From assembly GCF_003014755.1 (NCBI RefSeq), contig NZ_PYAW01000003.1, forward strand, positions 682,001 to 746,000: DNA of 64,000 bases. The letters are read 5' to 3'. The stretch comes from Chitinophaga niastensis. Its GTDB lineage: Bacteria; Bacteroidota; Bacteroidia; Chitinophagales; Chitinophagaceae. The position numbers and the translations under genes are program-made. Positions 1 to 8,349 of this stretch are shown here, piece after piece. Numbering within the stretch: position 1 is the stretch's first letter; each line of letters opens with the position of its first letter. The notes under the pieces are model-generated. The model was given only the letters and a program-made list of their open reading frames with translations, was not told the DNA's origin and searched no databases.

Positions 1-695
1 TTTTGTTGCTGTGTGGTCCAGGAATTAAAATTGGTTAAGGTACCTCTGGCCTGGCGGTCCACATCACAGTTGGCATAATAATGATGCCCCACATCTATAC
101 GGGTACTGCTGGCAGCATAGATATTAGGTGTGCCTTCTGCGCAGGCAGACAGTGTTTGCGGTGCATCATAGCTTTTACTTACTACGCCGTTTTTCAGGTT
201 ATTCCAGCTGGTGAAATAAGTAAATTTCAAATGATTTTTAGGTTCCTGTTCCCATGCCATTACAAATCCTCCGTCGGAAGCTACTGCTATGGTAGGCTGA
301 GAAGCGCTGCCGGTATTGCTGCCCGCCAGTTCTCTTACCCAGGTCCAGTTCAGCACATCTGCTGAAGTAGCCAGGTTTACCTTCGCAGATCCATTTACGT
401 AGGTATGGTACACCGCGATGTATCCTCCGGCAGGATTGGCAATAATTTTAGCGCAATCCATGGTATGTCCTGCGTTGTCTTTAGCGTTGTATATGTGTGC
501 ATCAGACCCGGTAACATTTTCAATGTAGCCTCTGAGTAAGGCCCTGGTAGGATCGGAAGGTGCACCTGCGGATATAGCCGTTGCCGTTAGTAGCTGTCTG
601 TTATTTTTTTCTTCCGGTTGGCCAAGATATCCTGCCTTGCCACAGGAAATAACAAGAAGGCATAACCCTATTACCTGCGTGGATGTAATGCTCAT
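1..695 (-). CDS. secreted lipoprotein with propeller-like repeats, 3' end outside window
   Basis: An open frame runs from an ATG at 695 to the window edge without a stop, giving 231 codons of an incomplete protein. The N-terminus is a lipoprotein signal peptide with the lipobox LVISC and the acylated Cys near residue 18, so it should be anchored in a membrane, probably on the cell surface. The mature part has blocks such as GGYIAVYHTYV, NLATSADVLNWTWV and QPTIAVASDGGFVMAWE. These resemble blades of sialidase/glycosidase-type beta-propellers, which bind or cut glycans. No catalytic residue can be named from this fragment, so a carbohydrate role is inference. The downstream neighbour is not visible. 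Confidence 0.7.
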   Translation of the reverse strand, partial: MSITSTQVIGLCLLVISCGKAGYLGQPEEKNNRQLLTATAISAGAPSDPTRALLRGYIENVTGSDAHIYNAKDNAGHTMDCAKIIANPAGGYIAVYHTYVNGSAKVNLATSADVLNWTWVRELAGSNTGSASQPTIAVASDGGFVMAWEQEPKNHLKFTYFTSWNNLKNGVVSKSYDAPQTLSACAEGTPNIYAASSTRIDVGHHYYANCDVDRQARGTLTNFNSWTTQQQ

Positions 696-854
696 GGAAG
701 TAAATTAAATTGTCTTATTAAGATAATCTTATTAATACGTAAAACATAACTTTCATTACATTTTTTCTTTTACCATCCGGGCAGATTTAAAAATATTTTT
801 CCTTTTGTTATCGCTGCTTATACTTTGAAATGATGCACCATTGAATGGTATCAT

Positions 855-1250
855 TTAAAACGTTTTATTCATTGAAGAAAACAACAAACGTACATTCGGA
901 TCACGTAAGCCTAACCCCACCCATACCAATATGCCAAAAACGATGGGGAAATAGTATGGTGCATGTGCACACACCATAACAGCAACAGCTCCGCCCAGGT
1001 AACCTGTCAGCAAAACAGCACCAAGAATAGCAGTACGTGGAAGCGCATAAAGAATGGTACATATCAGCAGAACGATTCCTAACCCCATCACTGCATCCCC
1101 GGGCCAGCCCAGTTTAATACTTCCTTCCATTGAAGGGGTTGACTTAACTACTTTCATGATGGCATCTACCAACAGAAAAAGTATACATAAGATACTAATG
1201 ACCCTTCCGGTCCAGATAGAGGTATTCGATAATGTTTTTTTTGTTTCCAT
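855..1250 (-). CDS. DoxX-like membrane protein
   Basis: A small integral membrane protein of about 131 residues with four hydrophobic segments. The pattern, including SMEGSIKLGWPGDAVMGLG and a C-terminal VWVGLGLRDPNVRLLF, matches the DoxX-like (DoxX_2) family, whose biochemical role is mostly unknown. An upstream in-frame ATG at 1316 would add 22 residues rich in Lys and Thr. I chose the ATG at 1250 because a TAAGTTTG -7 box lies at 1286-1293 on the same strand, so transcription would start after the distal ATG. It is transcribed divergently from the hemolysin III gene at 1510. Confidence 0.8.
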   Translation of the reverse strand: METKKTLSNTSIWTGRVISILCILFLLVDAIMKVVKSTPSMEGSIKLGWPGDAVMGLGIVLLICTILYALPRTAILGAVLLTGYLGGAVAVMVCAHAPYYFPIVFGILVWVGLGLRDPNVRLLFSSMNKTF

Positions 1251-1509
1251 GATAGTTATTTTTTTGGTTGTTTTAATTGTTGATACAAACTTACTTCCAT
1301 TCAGGATTATTTGCACTGTGTAAATACGACATTCATCGGGTCAATTGCGACATTCCGATACAGCCATCCCTCGAAATCCGGTATACCTTGATAATCACAT
1401 AGACAAACTCTATCTGCAGCGTTATGGATATTGTTCTATTTTCGCAGATATAAAGGCGAATGCATGAAAACATCGCTTATTCAGACTTACAGGATAAAAA
1501 CCGGCATCA

Positions 1510-2154
1510 ATGGCAGACAGTGTGAAAGTATCAACATACACCCGCAAACAGGAAATAGTAAATGGACTGATACATGGTATAGGTATCGTATTTGGCCTTA
1601 GCACCCTTCCCGTTTTAACAGGCATCGCTGCCACCCATGGCAATACAGCCGGAATTGTAGGAGCAGGTATTTATAGCTTTTGCTTTTTATTACTTTTTAC
1701 CAACTCTACTATTTATCATCTCTCGCAGGAAATAGCTGTAAAAAAGGTTTTCCTCATCTTTGATCATATCAGTATTTATTTTTTAATTGCCGGCACCTAC
1801 ACTCCTTTCCTGCTGGTATATATGAATAATGCTTTTGGCATCACATTACTATCTATACTATGGGGACTTACCCTTGTAGGTGTTTTGTTTAAAATATGGT
1901 TTACCGGAAAATATGATATCGTTTCCACCATCATCTACCTGCTGATGGGATGGATCATGGTAGTAGGAGGCCGGCGTTTCTTTGATAGCCTGCCGCTGTC
2001 TGTACTAATCCTGCTCGCTGTGGGTGGTGGCTTATATACGGTAGGGGTTATTTTTTATCTCTGGGATAAATATACATATACACATGCTATCTGGCACCTG
2101 CTGGTACTGGCTGCAGCGGTATGTCATTATGTAGCGGTATTGCTGGCCATGTAA
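1510..2154 (+). CDS. trhA: hemolysin III / TrhA family membrane protein (PAQR superfamily)
   Basis: The 214-residue protein has about seven membrane segments. It carries the family signature: STIYHLS near residue 67, FDHISIYFLIAGTYTPF near residues 84-100, and HAIWHLLVLAAAVCHY near the end. The conserved His and Asp residues form the presumed metal site of PAQR proteins. Hemolysin III homologues sit in the inner membrane and have been linked to membrane-lipid homeostasis; the name hemolysin is historical. The length fits the family. A TATTTTCG sequence near 1437 could be a degenerate -7 box. The gene is monocistronic and divergent from the DoxX-like gene. Confidence 0.9.
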   Translation: MADSVKVSTYTRKQEIVNGLIHGIGIVFGLSTLPVLTGIAATHGNTAGIVGAGIYSFCFLLLFTNSTIYHLSQEIAVKKVFLIFDHISIYFLIAGTYTPFLLVYMNNAFGITLLSILWGLTLVGVLFKIWFTGKYDIVSTIIYLLMGWIMVVGGRRFFDSLPLSVLILLAVGGGLYTVGVIFYLWDKYTYTHAIWHLLVLAAAVCHYVAVLLAM

Positions 2155-2155
2155 A

Positions 2156-2278
2156 AAATCTGTCAGTGGTTCCACTCCTGCTCCCATTGCCAAACGTGCG
2201 GTAGTACTCAGTGGCAGCAATTTTTTTGTACGGCATCGCGATGGAAATATTATTGAATACCTGCAGCTGAATGCCTAA
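2156..2278 (+). pseudogene. remnant of a VOC/glyoxalase-fold gene (C-terminal end only)
   Basis: Directly after the hemolysin III stop, in a different frame, an open stretch of about 40 codons ends in FVRHRDGNIIEYLQLNA at 2228-2278. This resembles the last strand of VOC (vicinal oxygen chelate) proteins, where the motif DPDGNxIE supplies a metal-ligand Glu. There is no start codon and no upstream VOC domain, so it can only be a decayed fragment. The match is short, so chance similarity is possible. Confidence 0.35.
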
Positions 2279-2293
2279 AAAACATATGGTTCT

Positions 2294-2318
2294 CTAAGTG
2301 GGGATGAGCCCCGCTTAG
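2294..2318. terminator. hairpin between convergent genes, no T tract
   Basis: CTAAGTGGGG at 2294-2303 pairs with CCCCGCTTAG at 2309-2318 with one G-T wobble and a 5-base loop. It covers the stop codon of the minus-strand AraC gene and lies between two convergent genes. No T run follows, so it is a weak terminator candidate. Confidence 0.4.
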
Positions 2319-3178
2319 CTGGCCTTATGTAGTTTACGGAATTCAGTAGGATTTATTCCTGTATATTTTTTGAAAGTTCTGTTTAAATGACTTTCGTCTG
2401 TAAACCCAAGCTCATCCACTATCTCACTCATCCGCATATCGCTGTACTGCAAACGCGTTTCCACCAACTTCAATTTATAGTTGGTAACATAACGTTGTAT
2501 ACTCTCACCGGTAATCTTCTTCACATACTCACTGATATAATTCAAAGAGATATTAAATTGTGATGCCAGTTTTTCCGCCCTTAATTTCTCCGGATAATAA
2601 ATATTCTGATGGATATAATTGATGATATCGCCGGATGCATCGCTACCGGCAGTGTTCTTTTCCGGAAAGGCCAGTGAAACATTACGTGCTACAATTGTAA
2701 TGAGTGTATTTACCAGCTGCTGTACCACCTCATTACGCAACGACTGCTGACGCGGATATTCCAGCGTCAGGGCATTTATCAATGCTTTTACAATAGGCTT
2801 ATCTTCTTCGTTCCGCAATATGCATCCCGGAAAATGATTGTTATTGTGGTAAATATATTCCAGTCTTTTTGCCCAATCGCCCAGGTTACTATGGGCATTA
2901 TTGGTTCGTTGGGCTTCCAGGTAGATACCATTAAAACGGATAAATAAAAAGTTCGTTGTATTTTTTACGATGGTATAATGAGCTTCCTGCGGCATTAATA
3001 AAAAGAGGTTTTCTGCCTGGTATTCAAATGCATGCTGGTTGCTGAACAACGTTCCTGTGCCTTTCCGGATATACATTAATTCAAAGAAAGTATTCTTATG
3101 ATTACCCATCGGGCATTCATCCACCTCGCACTGGAACATGTCAAAAGGCTGAAACAGATTTATTACTTCTATACCCAT
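2315..3178 (-). CDS. AraC family transcriptional regulator
   Basis: A one-component regulator. The N-terminal half looks like an AraC-type cupin sensor (around residues 10-150). The C-terminal 100 residues hold the double helix-turn-helix, with LASQFNISLNYISEYVKK in the first HTH and SEIVDELGFTDESHLNRTFKKYTGINPTEFRK-type spacing in the second, which is the family's most conserved part. The frame is open further upstream to 3223, but I take the ATG at 3178. A TAAATTTG -7 box at 3221-3228 on this strand gives a leader of roughly 35 nt. It is divergent from the quinone reductase gene at 3273, which is its most likely target. Confidence 0.88.
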   Translation of the reverse strand: MGIEVINLFQPFDMFQCEVDECPMGNHKNTFFELMYIRKGTGTLFSNQHAFEYQAENLFLLMPQEAHYTIVKNTTNFLFIRFNGIYLEAQRTNNAHSNLGDWAKRLEYIYHNNNHFPGCILRNEEDKPIVKALINALTLEYPRQQSLRNEVVQQLVNTLITIVARNVSLAFPEKNTAGSDASGDIINYIHQNIYYPEKLRAEKLASQFNISLNYISEYVKKITGESIQRYVTNYKLKLVETRLQYSDMRMSEIVDELGFTDESHLNRTFKKYTGINPTEFRKLHKAS

Positions 3179-3220
3179 AATTGTACAAAATGAACCCTGA
3201 TTCATACAAGGGCCTGCATG

Positions 3221-3228
3221 CAAATTTA
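3221..3228 (-). promoter_or_regulatory. Bacteroidota -7 box for the AraC gene
   Basis: On the minus strand the sequence reads TAAATTTG, an exact match to the Bacteroidota -7 consensus TAnnTTTG. A TTG lies 17 nt upstream, two short of the usual 19. It lies in the intergenic space between divergent genes. Confidence 0.5.
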
Positions 3229-3272
3229 TTGGAATTTTGACTTATCAAATCACAAAAAACAATTTATCCGAT

Positions 3273-4229
3273 ATGAAAGCAATTACATTAGCAAAAGCAG
3301 GAGGAGTCGAAAACCTGGTTATTAAAGAGCTTCCCGTTCCAACTATCAAAGACAACGAAGTATTGGTACGTGTAAAGGCCATCAGCGTAAACCCGGTAGA
3401 CGCCTTTGTACGGGGCAATGAAGGTGCCCTCAAAGCCATCCTGCAATTAAAGGAAGGCGAGCAACCCATTATTATAGGATGGGATATTTCCGGTGAAGTG
3501 GTAGCCACAGGGAACGCAGTAACCCAATTCAATAAAGGTGATGAAGTATTTGGTATGGTAAACTTTGCCGGTCACGGCAAGGCATATGCCGAATATGTTG
3601 CCGCTTCTGAAAGCCACCTGGCCCTGAAACCAGCCAACACTTCCCATGAAGAAGCCGCAGCAGCCACATTGGCAGCACTTACCGCCTGGCAATCGCTGGT
3701 GCAGTACGCTAAAATTAAGGCAGGTGATAAAGTCCTCATCCACTCTGCCGCCGGCGGTGTAGGCCACTACGCGGTACAAATAGCCAAACACTTTGGTGCT
3801 TACGTTATCGGCACTTCCTCTGCTGCCAAAAAAGACTATGTGCTGAGCCTTGGCGCCGATAAACATATTGACTACACCCAACAACGTTTTGAAACCGTGG
3901 TAACAGACGCCGATATCGTATTGGACGCCGTGGGTGAGCCAGGACACCTGGATCGTTCCCTGGATGCCTTAAAACCAGGAGGAAGGATAATCAGCCTGCT
4001 CATTCACTTTGATGATAATTTTAATGCAAAGGCTAAAACCAAAGAGGTGTATGCAAAACGGTTGAGCGTTGTATCCAATGGTGCGCAAATGGCGGATATC
4101 GCAGCACTGCTGGAAAAAGGTGATTTACATTCGCATGTTTCTCACACTTTCAATTTTGATGAAATGCCATTGGCACATCAACAGGTAGCAACAGGGAAGA
4201 CGCAAGGGAAGATAGTGGTGGTAGTGTAA
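3273..4229 (+). CDS. NADPH:quinone reductase-like MDR-family oxidoreductase
   Basis: A zinc-independent medium-chain dehydrogenase/reductase. From the ATG at 3273 the protein begins MKAITLAKAGGVENLVIKEL, the usual start of this group. The N-terminal GroES-like domain (VLVRVKAISVNPVDAFVR) is followed by a Rossmann domain with the NADPH-binding motif HSAAGGVGHYAVQIAKHFGA around residue 150. The 318-residue length fits quinone oxidoreductases, which move two electrons from NADPH to quinones or other enones in the cytoplasm. A more distal in-frame ATG at 3237 is less likely. The stop codon lies one base before a long palindrome. Control by the divergent AraC protein is inferred from position. Confidence 0.88.
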   Translation: MKAITLAKAGGVENLVIKELPVPTIKDNEVLVRVKAISVNPVDAFVRGNEGALKAILQLKEGEQPIIIGWDISGEVVATGNAVTQFNKGDEVFGMVNFAGHGKAYAEYVAASESHLALKPANTSHEEAAAATLAALTAWQSLVQYAKIKAGDKVLIHSAAGGVGHYAVQIAKHFGAYVIGTSSAAKKDYVLSLGADKHIDYTQQRFETVVTDADIVLDAVGEPGHLDRSLDALKPGGRIISLLIHFDDNFNAKAKTKEVYAKRLSVVSNGAQMADIAALLEKGDLHSHVSHTFNFDEMPLAHQQVATGKTQGKIVVVV

Positions 4230-4230
4230 A

Positions 4231-4414
4231 TGTCTTTCTCCCGATTAGACTGATTATGCTGATTACCCCGATTATTTTTTATGATTATAAAAAGATTGGC
4301 GAAGATCAGCGGGAATAATACCCGCTTTGATCTTCGCCAATCTTTTCTAATCTTTCAAAATCAAAAAATAAAATCGGGGTAATCAGCATAATCAGTCTAA
4401 TCGGGAGAAAGACA
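4231..4414. repeat. large intergenic palindrome E1 (GATTA-nonamer family)
   Basis: The space between two convergent stop codons is almost wholly one imperfect palindrome, leaving one base on each side. The outer arms open with GTCTTTCTCCC and continue as 9-bp units GATTAGACT, GATTATGCT, GATTACCCC. The inner arms carry AAAGATTGGCGAAGATCA and a GCGGG/CCCGC tip. The whole could fold as one long hairpin on either strand. Related elements lie near 24.5, 32.8, 40.0, 48.1, 57.2 and 59.3 kb. Position suggests bidirectional termination; origin and spread are unknown. Confidence 0.9.
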
Positions 4415-4415
4415 T

Positions 4416-6107
4416 CTACCAGAACTTCACATATATCGCCGATAACAACAACAATATCGTAACGATCAATATAACAGAAGACGGTTTTAATTTAAACATC
4501 TCATCATTCAATTCAAACGCTTTGGCACTGACTTTAGGACCCGCAAGACTAATACCCACCATCACCAGCACGGTGGTCAGGAAAGACCAGCCAAGGCTGA
4601 TAAAAAACGGGATTTCATAATCGCCCTTTGCATTGTGGAAAGCAGTATAAAGAACTGTTTCAGGGCCCATCATTTTCACCGCTACCTGGTTAAAAAACAA
4701 GGAGGCCGCAAAACCGGTAATGATGCCGGCAATGGCTGCGGTACCACTGGTTCTTTTCCAGAACATACCCAAAATAAAGGTGGCAAAAACACCCGGACTA
4801 ATAAAACTGGAATACTTCTGTACAAAAGTATAACCGCCTTCTCCGCTGATACCTAAAAGATCATTCCAGGTAAACAATACCCCAATAACAGTGGCTACCA
4901 GGATGGTGATTCGTCCCATCCATACCAGCTGCTTTTCATCTGCTTTTGTATTGATGTATTTCTTGTAAACATCTAAGGTAAAAATAGTGGAAATACTGTT
5001 GGACTTTCCGGCGAGAGAAGCTACAATCGCTGCCGTTAAAGCCGCTACTGCTAGCCCTTTCAGGCCGGCCGGCAATAACGTAAGAATAGCCGCATAGGCA
5101 CCATCTTTATGTCCGCCTTCCAGTTGCGGCAAATGCCCGCTCTGGTATAACACATACGCCACTATCCCGGGCAACATTACAATAACAGGCATCAGTATTT
5201 TTAATAGCCCGGCAAATAAAATACCGGTACGCGCAGTTTGCAGATCCGCGCCCAGTGCCCGCTGGGTAATATATTGATTGCATCCCCAATAGTTAAGGTT
5301 GCTGATCCATTGCCCGGCCATGTACATACCAAAACCCGGTAAGATCAAATACTTATTAACATATTCCTGCGGCGCAGCCACAGCAGGCTTCTTCAGCATC
5401 ATATGAAAGTGGTCCGGTGCTTCTCTCATCAGTATATTAAATCCTGCAATCACATCTTTCCCCATCCCAAATTTTTCACTCACTACTGTTAAGGCCATAT
5501 AGGTAGTAGCCAACCCACCAATGATCAAAACACCTACCTGTATTACATCTGTGTAACCTATCACCTTCATGCCGCCAAGTGTTATAATAACGGAGAAGAT
5601 GGCCAGCACAATCATTACTTCGTGAAAATAAGCACCTCCCAATAAGCCGTTAATAGCCAGGGCACCGAGATAGAGAATAGAAGTAAGATTAACAAAAACA
5701 TACAGGAACAACCAAAACACCGACATGATCAACGCTACCGTTTCATTATACCTTGTTTTGAGAAACTGCGGCATGGTGTATATTTTGTTTTTAATATACA
5801 CCGGCATTAAAAATACGGCTACAATAATCAATGCGGCTGCACCTACCCATTCATATACGGATACTGCGATGCCTACAAAAAAACCATCACCACTCATGCC
5901 TATAAATTGTTCGGCGGAAATATTGGAAGCAATGATAGAGGCGCCAATGGCCCACCACGTAAGCGAACCCTCGGCCAGAAAGAAATTTTTTGACTCGCTG
6001 ACGGCACCTTTCTTCTTTCTTTTATAAATCCAAAATCCGTAGGACGCAACAATAATAAAATACAAAGCAAAAACCAGGTAGTCTTTTAAGACAAGTTGAT
6101 TACTCAT
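4416..6107 (-). CDS. sodium:solute symporter (SSS family), probably for myo-inositol or a sugar
   Basis: The 563-residue inner-membrane protein has about 13-14 hydrophobic segments and the layout of SSS/SGLT transporters. The N-terminal LVFALYFIIVASYGFWIY is followed by the conserved region FFLAEGSLTWWAIGASIIASNISAEQFIGM around residues 42-71 (quoted in part), the usual Na+-site neighbourhood. Members couple Na+ import to uptake of sugars, inositol or sialic acid. The gene lies 92 nt downstream of inositol oxygenase on the same strand, so inositol is the likely substrate; this is inference from context. The stop codon abuts palindrome E1. Confidence 0.9.
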   Translation of the reverse strand: MSNQLVLKDYLVFALYFIIVASYGFWIYKRKKKGAVSESKNFFLAEGSLTWWAIGASIIASNISAEQFIGMSGDGFFVGIAVSVYEWVGAAALIIVAVFLMPVYIKNKIYTMPQFLKTRYNETVALIMSVFWLFLYVFVNLTSILYLGALAINGLLGGAYFHEVMIVLAIFSVIITLGGMKVIGYTDVIQVGVLIIGGLATTYMALTVVSEKFGMGKDVIAGFNILMREAPDHFHMMLKKPAVAAPQEYVNKYLILPGFGMYMAGQWISNLNYWGCNQYITQRALGADLQTARTGILFAGLLKILMPVIVMLPGIVAYVLYQSGHLPQLEGGHKDGAYAAILTLLPAGLKGLAVAALTAAIVASLAGKSNSISTIFTLDVYKKYINTKADEKQLVWMGRITILVATVIGVLFTWNDLLGISGEGGYTFVQKYSSFISPGVFATFILGMFWKRTSGTAAIAGIITGFAASLFFNQVAVKMMGPETVLYTAFHNAKGDYEIPFFISLGWSFLTTVLVMVGISLAGPKVSAKAFELNDEMFKLKPSSVILIVTILLLLSAIYVKFW

Positions 6108-6199
6108 AAGTGGACCATATCATTGATGAAAATTGCTGCGGTTGAACAGCTGTTTGTTACGTGGATGTATGCACCTGGATTGAAATGTAGTTTATTTTT

Positions 6200-7081
6200 T
6201 TAGAATTTTAAGGTAGATGGTAAATATTTAGCTACCAGATCTTCATAATAAGACTTCAGCTTTTTCCAGTCTGGTGGAACAGGACTCTTGGAATACAGAT
6301 CATATGGGTTAAACAGGTCTACCCACTTAAACATTTCATGATCATGTGCATTCATTAAATGTCCGTAGGCATGCTCCCGGTGCTGCGGATAAAAGGAATG
6401 ATAGCGCAACATATATAAAGCCGGTTCAGGCAAATGATCTTTCATCATATTGTACACATACTCATCATGTCCCCAGCTCAGGTGTACATTATCCAAACCG
6501 CAGTTGGGTTCATACACGCCATATTTGGTGTTATAATCAGGGTTGTTGATATCCGGATTGTTTTTAAAATATTCAGGAAAGACAATCTTATCGGAAAATG
6601 CACAACCTACCGGGAAAGTATCTCCTACAACAGCCCACTGTGGCTCACCAAACAGACATAATACTTTTCCCATATCATGAAACAAGCCGGTAAGTACCAT
6701 CCAGTCGGGGTGACCGTCGGCACGAATAGCTTCTGATGTTTGTAGTAAATGCTGGAACTGATCCAGGTCTGTATCCGGGTCAGAGTCATCTACCAGCTGA
6801 TTCAGGAACTCAAATGCTGCCCATACAGACATCTCTCTTTTGTTGAAAGAAAGGAACTCTTTTTCTTTATCTCTTACAAAAGCATACGACTGGTAAGTAT
6901 GATTAAGGCGATAAAATTCGCGTACTGTATCCCGTGGCGGACTATCATAATTCCGGAACGCTGCAGTGGTCTTTTCCTTGGTGATGGCGGCAGGATCAGG
7001 ATAGCGATGTAGTAGATCATCTTCCCAATGATCCAGAGAAGTTAATGGTGCTGGATTTGGCTGCCCTGTAACGTTATCCAT
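6200..7081 (-). CDS. inositol oxygenase (MIOX)
   Basis: The 293-residue protein matches the MIOX family, non-haem di-iron enzymes that use O2 to cleave myo-inositol to D-glucuronate in the cytoplasm. Visible signatures are the HD metal motif LTGLFHDMGKVL, the substrate loop FGEPQWAVVGDTFPVGC, LSWGHDEYVYNMM, RYHSFYPQH and the C-terminal FNPYDLYSKS. Together these supply the His and Asp iron ligands. The length equals the eukaryotic enzyme. It is followed by an SSS transporter on the same strand and faces a divergent LacI regulator. The three form a plausible inositol-use unit, with glucuronate passing to uronate catabolism elsewhere. MIOX is uncommon in bacteria compared with the dehydrogenase (IolG) route. 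Confidence 0.95.
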   Translation of the reverse strand: MDNVTGQPNPAPLTSLDHWEDDLLHRYPDPAAITKEKTTAAFRNYDSPPRDTVREFYRLNHTYQSYAFVRDKEKEFLSFNKREMSVWAAFEFLNQLVDDSDPDTDLDQFQHLLQTSEAIRADGHPDWMVLTGLFHDMGKVLCLFGEPQWAVVGDTFPVGCAFSDKIVFPEYFKNNPDINNPDYNTKYGVYEPNCGLDNVHLSWGHDEYVYNMMKDHLPEPALYMLRYHSFYPQHREHAYGHLMNAHDHEMFKWVDLFNPYDLYSKSPVPPDWKKLKSYYEDLVAKYLPSTLKF

Positions 7082-7251
7082 AGTTTTAATTTTTTTAATA
7101 AGATAATAATTTTATCATATACGCATGTCCGTGGTAACTAATCGTCGTTGTGGGGGTCTCGTGGTTTGTGGAATATCTCATCAGTATGCTGCCCACCCCA
7201 TCATAAATATGCAATCTTTTTAAAAATCTTCCGCATAATAGAATAACTTTA

Positions 7252-7273
7252 TTTACTTAACCGATTAAGTAAA
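7252..7273. promoter_or_regulatory. palindromic LacI-type operator
   Basis: TTTACTTAA at 7252-7260 and TTAAGTAAA at 7265-7273 are perfect inverted arms around CCGA, giving a TTAACCGATTAA core close to classic LacI/GalR operators with a central CG. It ends 13 nt before the ATG of the LacI gene and lies in the divergent space upstream of MIOX. Autoregulation plus control of the inositol genes is the natural reading. Confidence 0.7.
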
Positions 7274-7286
7274 GTACAGGCTAACT

Positions 7287-8300
7287 ATGGAAAATGTAAC
7301 ACTCAGGATGCTCGCCGAAAAACTGCAATTGTCCACTGCTACTATTTCAAAAGCCCTGAATAACAGCCATGAGATCAGTAAGGAAACGAAACAGCGTGTA
7401 CTGGCGCTGGCTACCGAACTCAATTATGTACCTAACCCATATGCCAGTAGTTTAAGAAAAAAATCCAGTAGCACTATTGCGGTAGTGATTCCGGAGGTGG
7501 CAGACAGCTATTTTGCAGAAGCCATTAACGGCATTGAAACCATTGCCCAGGAAAAAGGATACCATGTATTGATTTATTTAACACATGAAAATTTCGGGAA
7601 AGAACAGGCTATCCTGAGAGATTTTCAAAGCGGCCGGGTAGATGGTATACTGATATCCGTTACCACCGAAACAGCTGCCGCCAAACATGACCTGGAACAA
7701 CTCGCCAAAGAAATACCCTTGGTATTTTTTGACCGCGTTTGCGAAGAAGTGGCCGCTGCAAAAATCACCACCGATGATGTGGAAAGCGGCTATAAAGCTA
7801 CAGAACACCTCATTGCAAATGGATGCAGGAACATCGCGCTATTATCCGTTTCTAAAAACTTATCTATCAGCAATAAACGTATGGAAGGCTTCCAGCAGGC
7901 CCTCGCCGCTCATCAGCTGCCATTCAGCGAGTCTGCTGTTACCTATTGTTCCAACGATGCGGCCGCCAATCATGCACTCATTAAAAACGTTATACAACTG
8001 CATCAATATGATGGCATTGTTGCCACTACAGAAAAGCTCTCTACTGCTATTTACCTTGTATGTGAAGAATTACAGTTGCACATACCAAACGATATAAAAG
8101 TAATTGGCTTCTCTAATCTCTCTACTGCGCGGTTCTTAAATCCATCATTGACCACTATCACCCAACCCGCTTTTGATATGGGGAAAGCCGCTGCCACACT
8201 GCTGTTTAAAGCATTAAAAAGTAGCGGCTTTAACTTACAGGAGGAAAACCTGGTAATTCCTTCTACCCTCATGGTGAGAAATTCTACCGTAGGAAAATAA
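7287..8300 (+). CDS. LacI family transcriptional regulator of the inositol locus
   Basis: The 337-residue protein has the standard LacI build. The N-terminal HTH (TLRMLAEKLQLSTATISKAL) and hinge helix (NPYASSLRKKSS) are followed by a periplasmic-binding-protein-like effector domain beginning IAVVIPEVADSYFAEAINGIE at about residue 62 (quoted in part). Length is typical. It is divergent from MIOX and the SSS symporter, and a perfect palindromic operator lies just upstream of its start. It therefore probably represses the inositol genes until inositol or a derivative binds; ligand identity is inference. A convergent terminator hairpin follows at 8304. Confidence 0.9.
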   Translation: MENVTLRMLAEKLQLSTATISKALNNSHEISKETKQRVLALATELNYVPNPYASSLRKKSSSTIAVVIPEVADSYFAEAINGIETIAQEKGYHVLIYLTHENFGKEQAILRDFQSGRVDGILISVTTETAAAKHDLEQLAKEIPLVFFDRVCEEVAAAKITTDDVESGYKATEHLIANGCRNIALLSVSKNLSISNKRMEGFQQALAAHQLPFSESAVTYCSNDAAANHALIKNVIQLHQYDGIVATTEKLSTAIYLVCEELQLHIPNDIKVIGFSNLSTARFLNPSLTTITQPAFDMGKAAATLLFKALKSSGFNLQEENLVIPSTLMVRNSTVGK

Positions 8301-8303
8301 AAA

Positions 8304-8328
8304 TGCCGGTAAGAAAATCCCACCGGCA
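8304..8328. terminator. bidirectional terminator hairpin
   Basis: TGCCGGT at 8304-8310 pairs with ACCGGCA at 8322-8328, with A-rich and T-rich flanks on either side. It lies between the convergent LacI and SnoaL-like genes. Confidence 0.6.
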
Positions 8329-8349
8329 AAAAATAAATGTTTTATTTAT

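Noticed and set aside
81..365. 94-codon plus-strand frame at the window start
   Set aside because: The minus strand carries a clear lipoprotein frame across the whole region; the plus-strand frame is antisense to it.
2032..2220. 62-codon minus-strand frame over the end of the hemolysin III gene
   Set aside because: It is a shadow of the hemolysin gene and the VOC remnant, with no features of its own.
3237..3272. More distal start for the quinone reductase
   Set aside because: The ATG at 3273 gives the family's normal N-terminus; the extra 12 residues are not conserved-looking.
4231..4414. CRISPR-like array reading of the GATTA repeats
   Set aside because: The 9-bp units are contiguous, vary in sequence, and are arranged as inverted arms without spacers; no cas gene is present.
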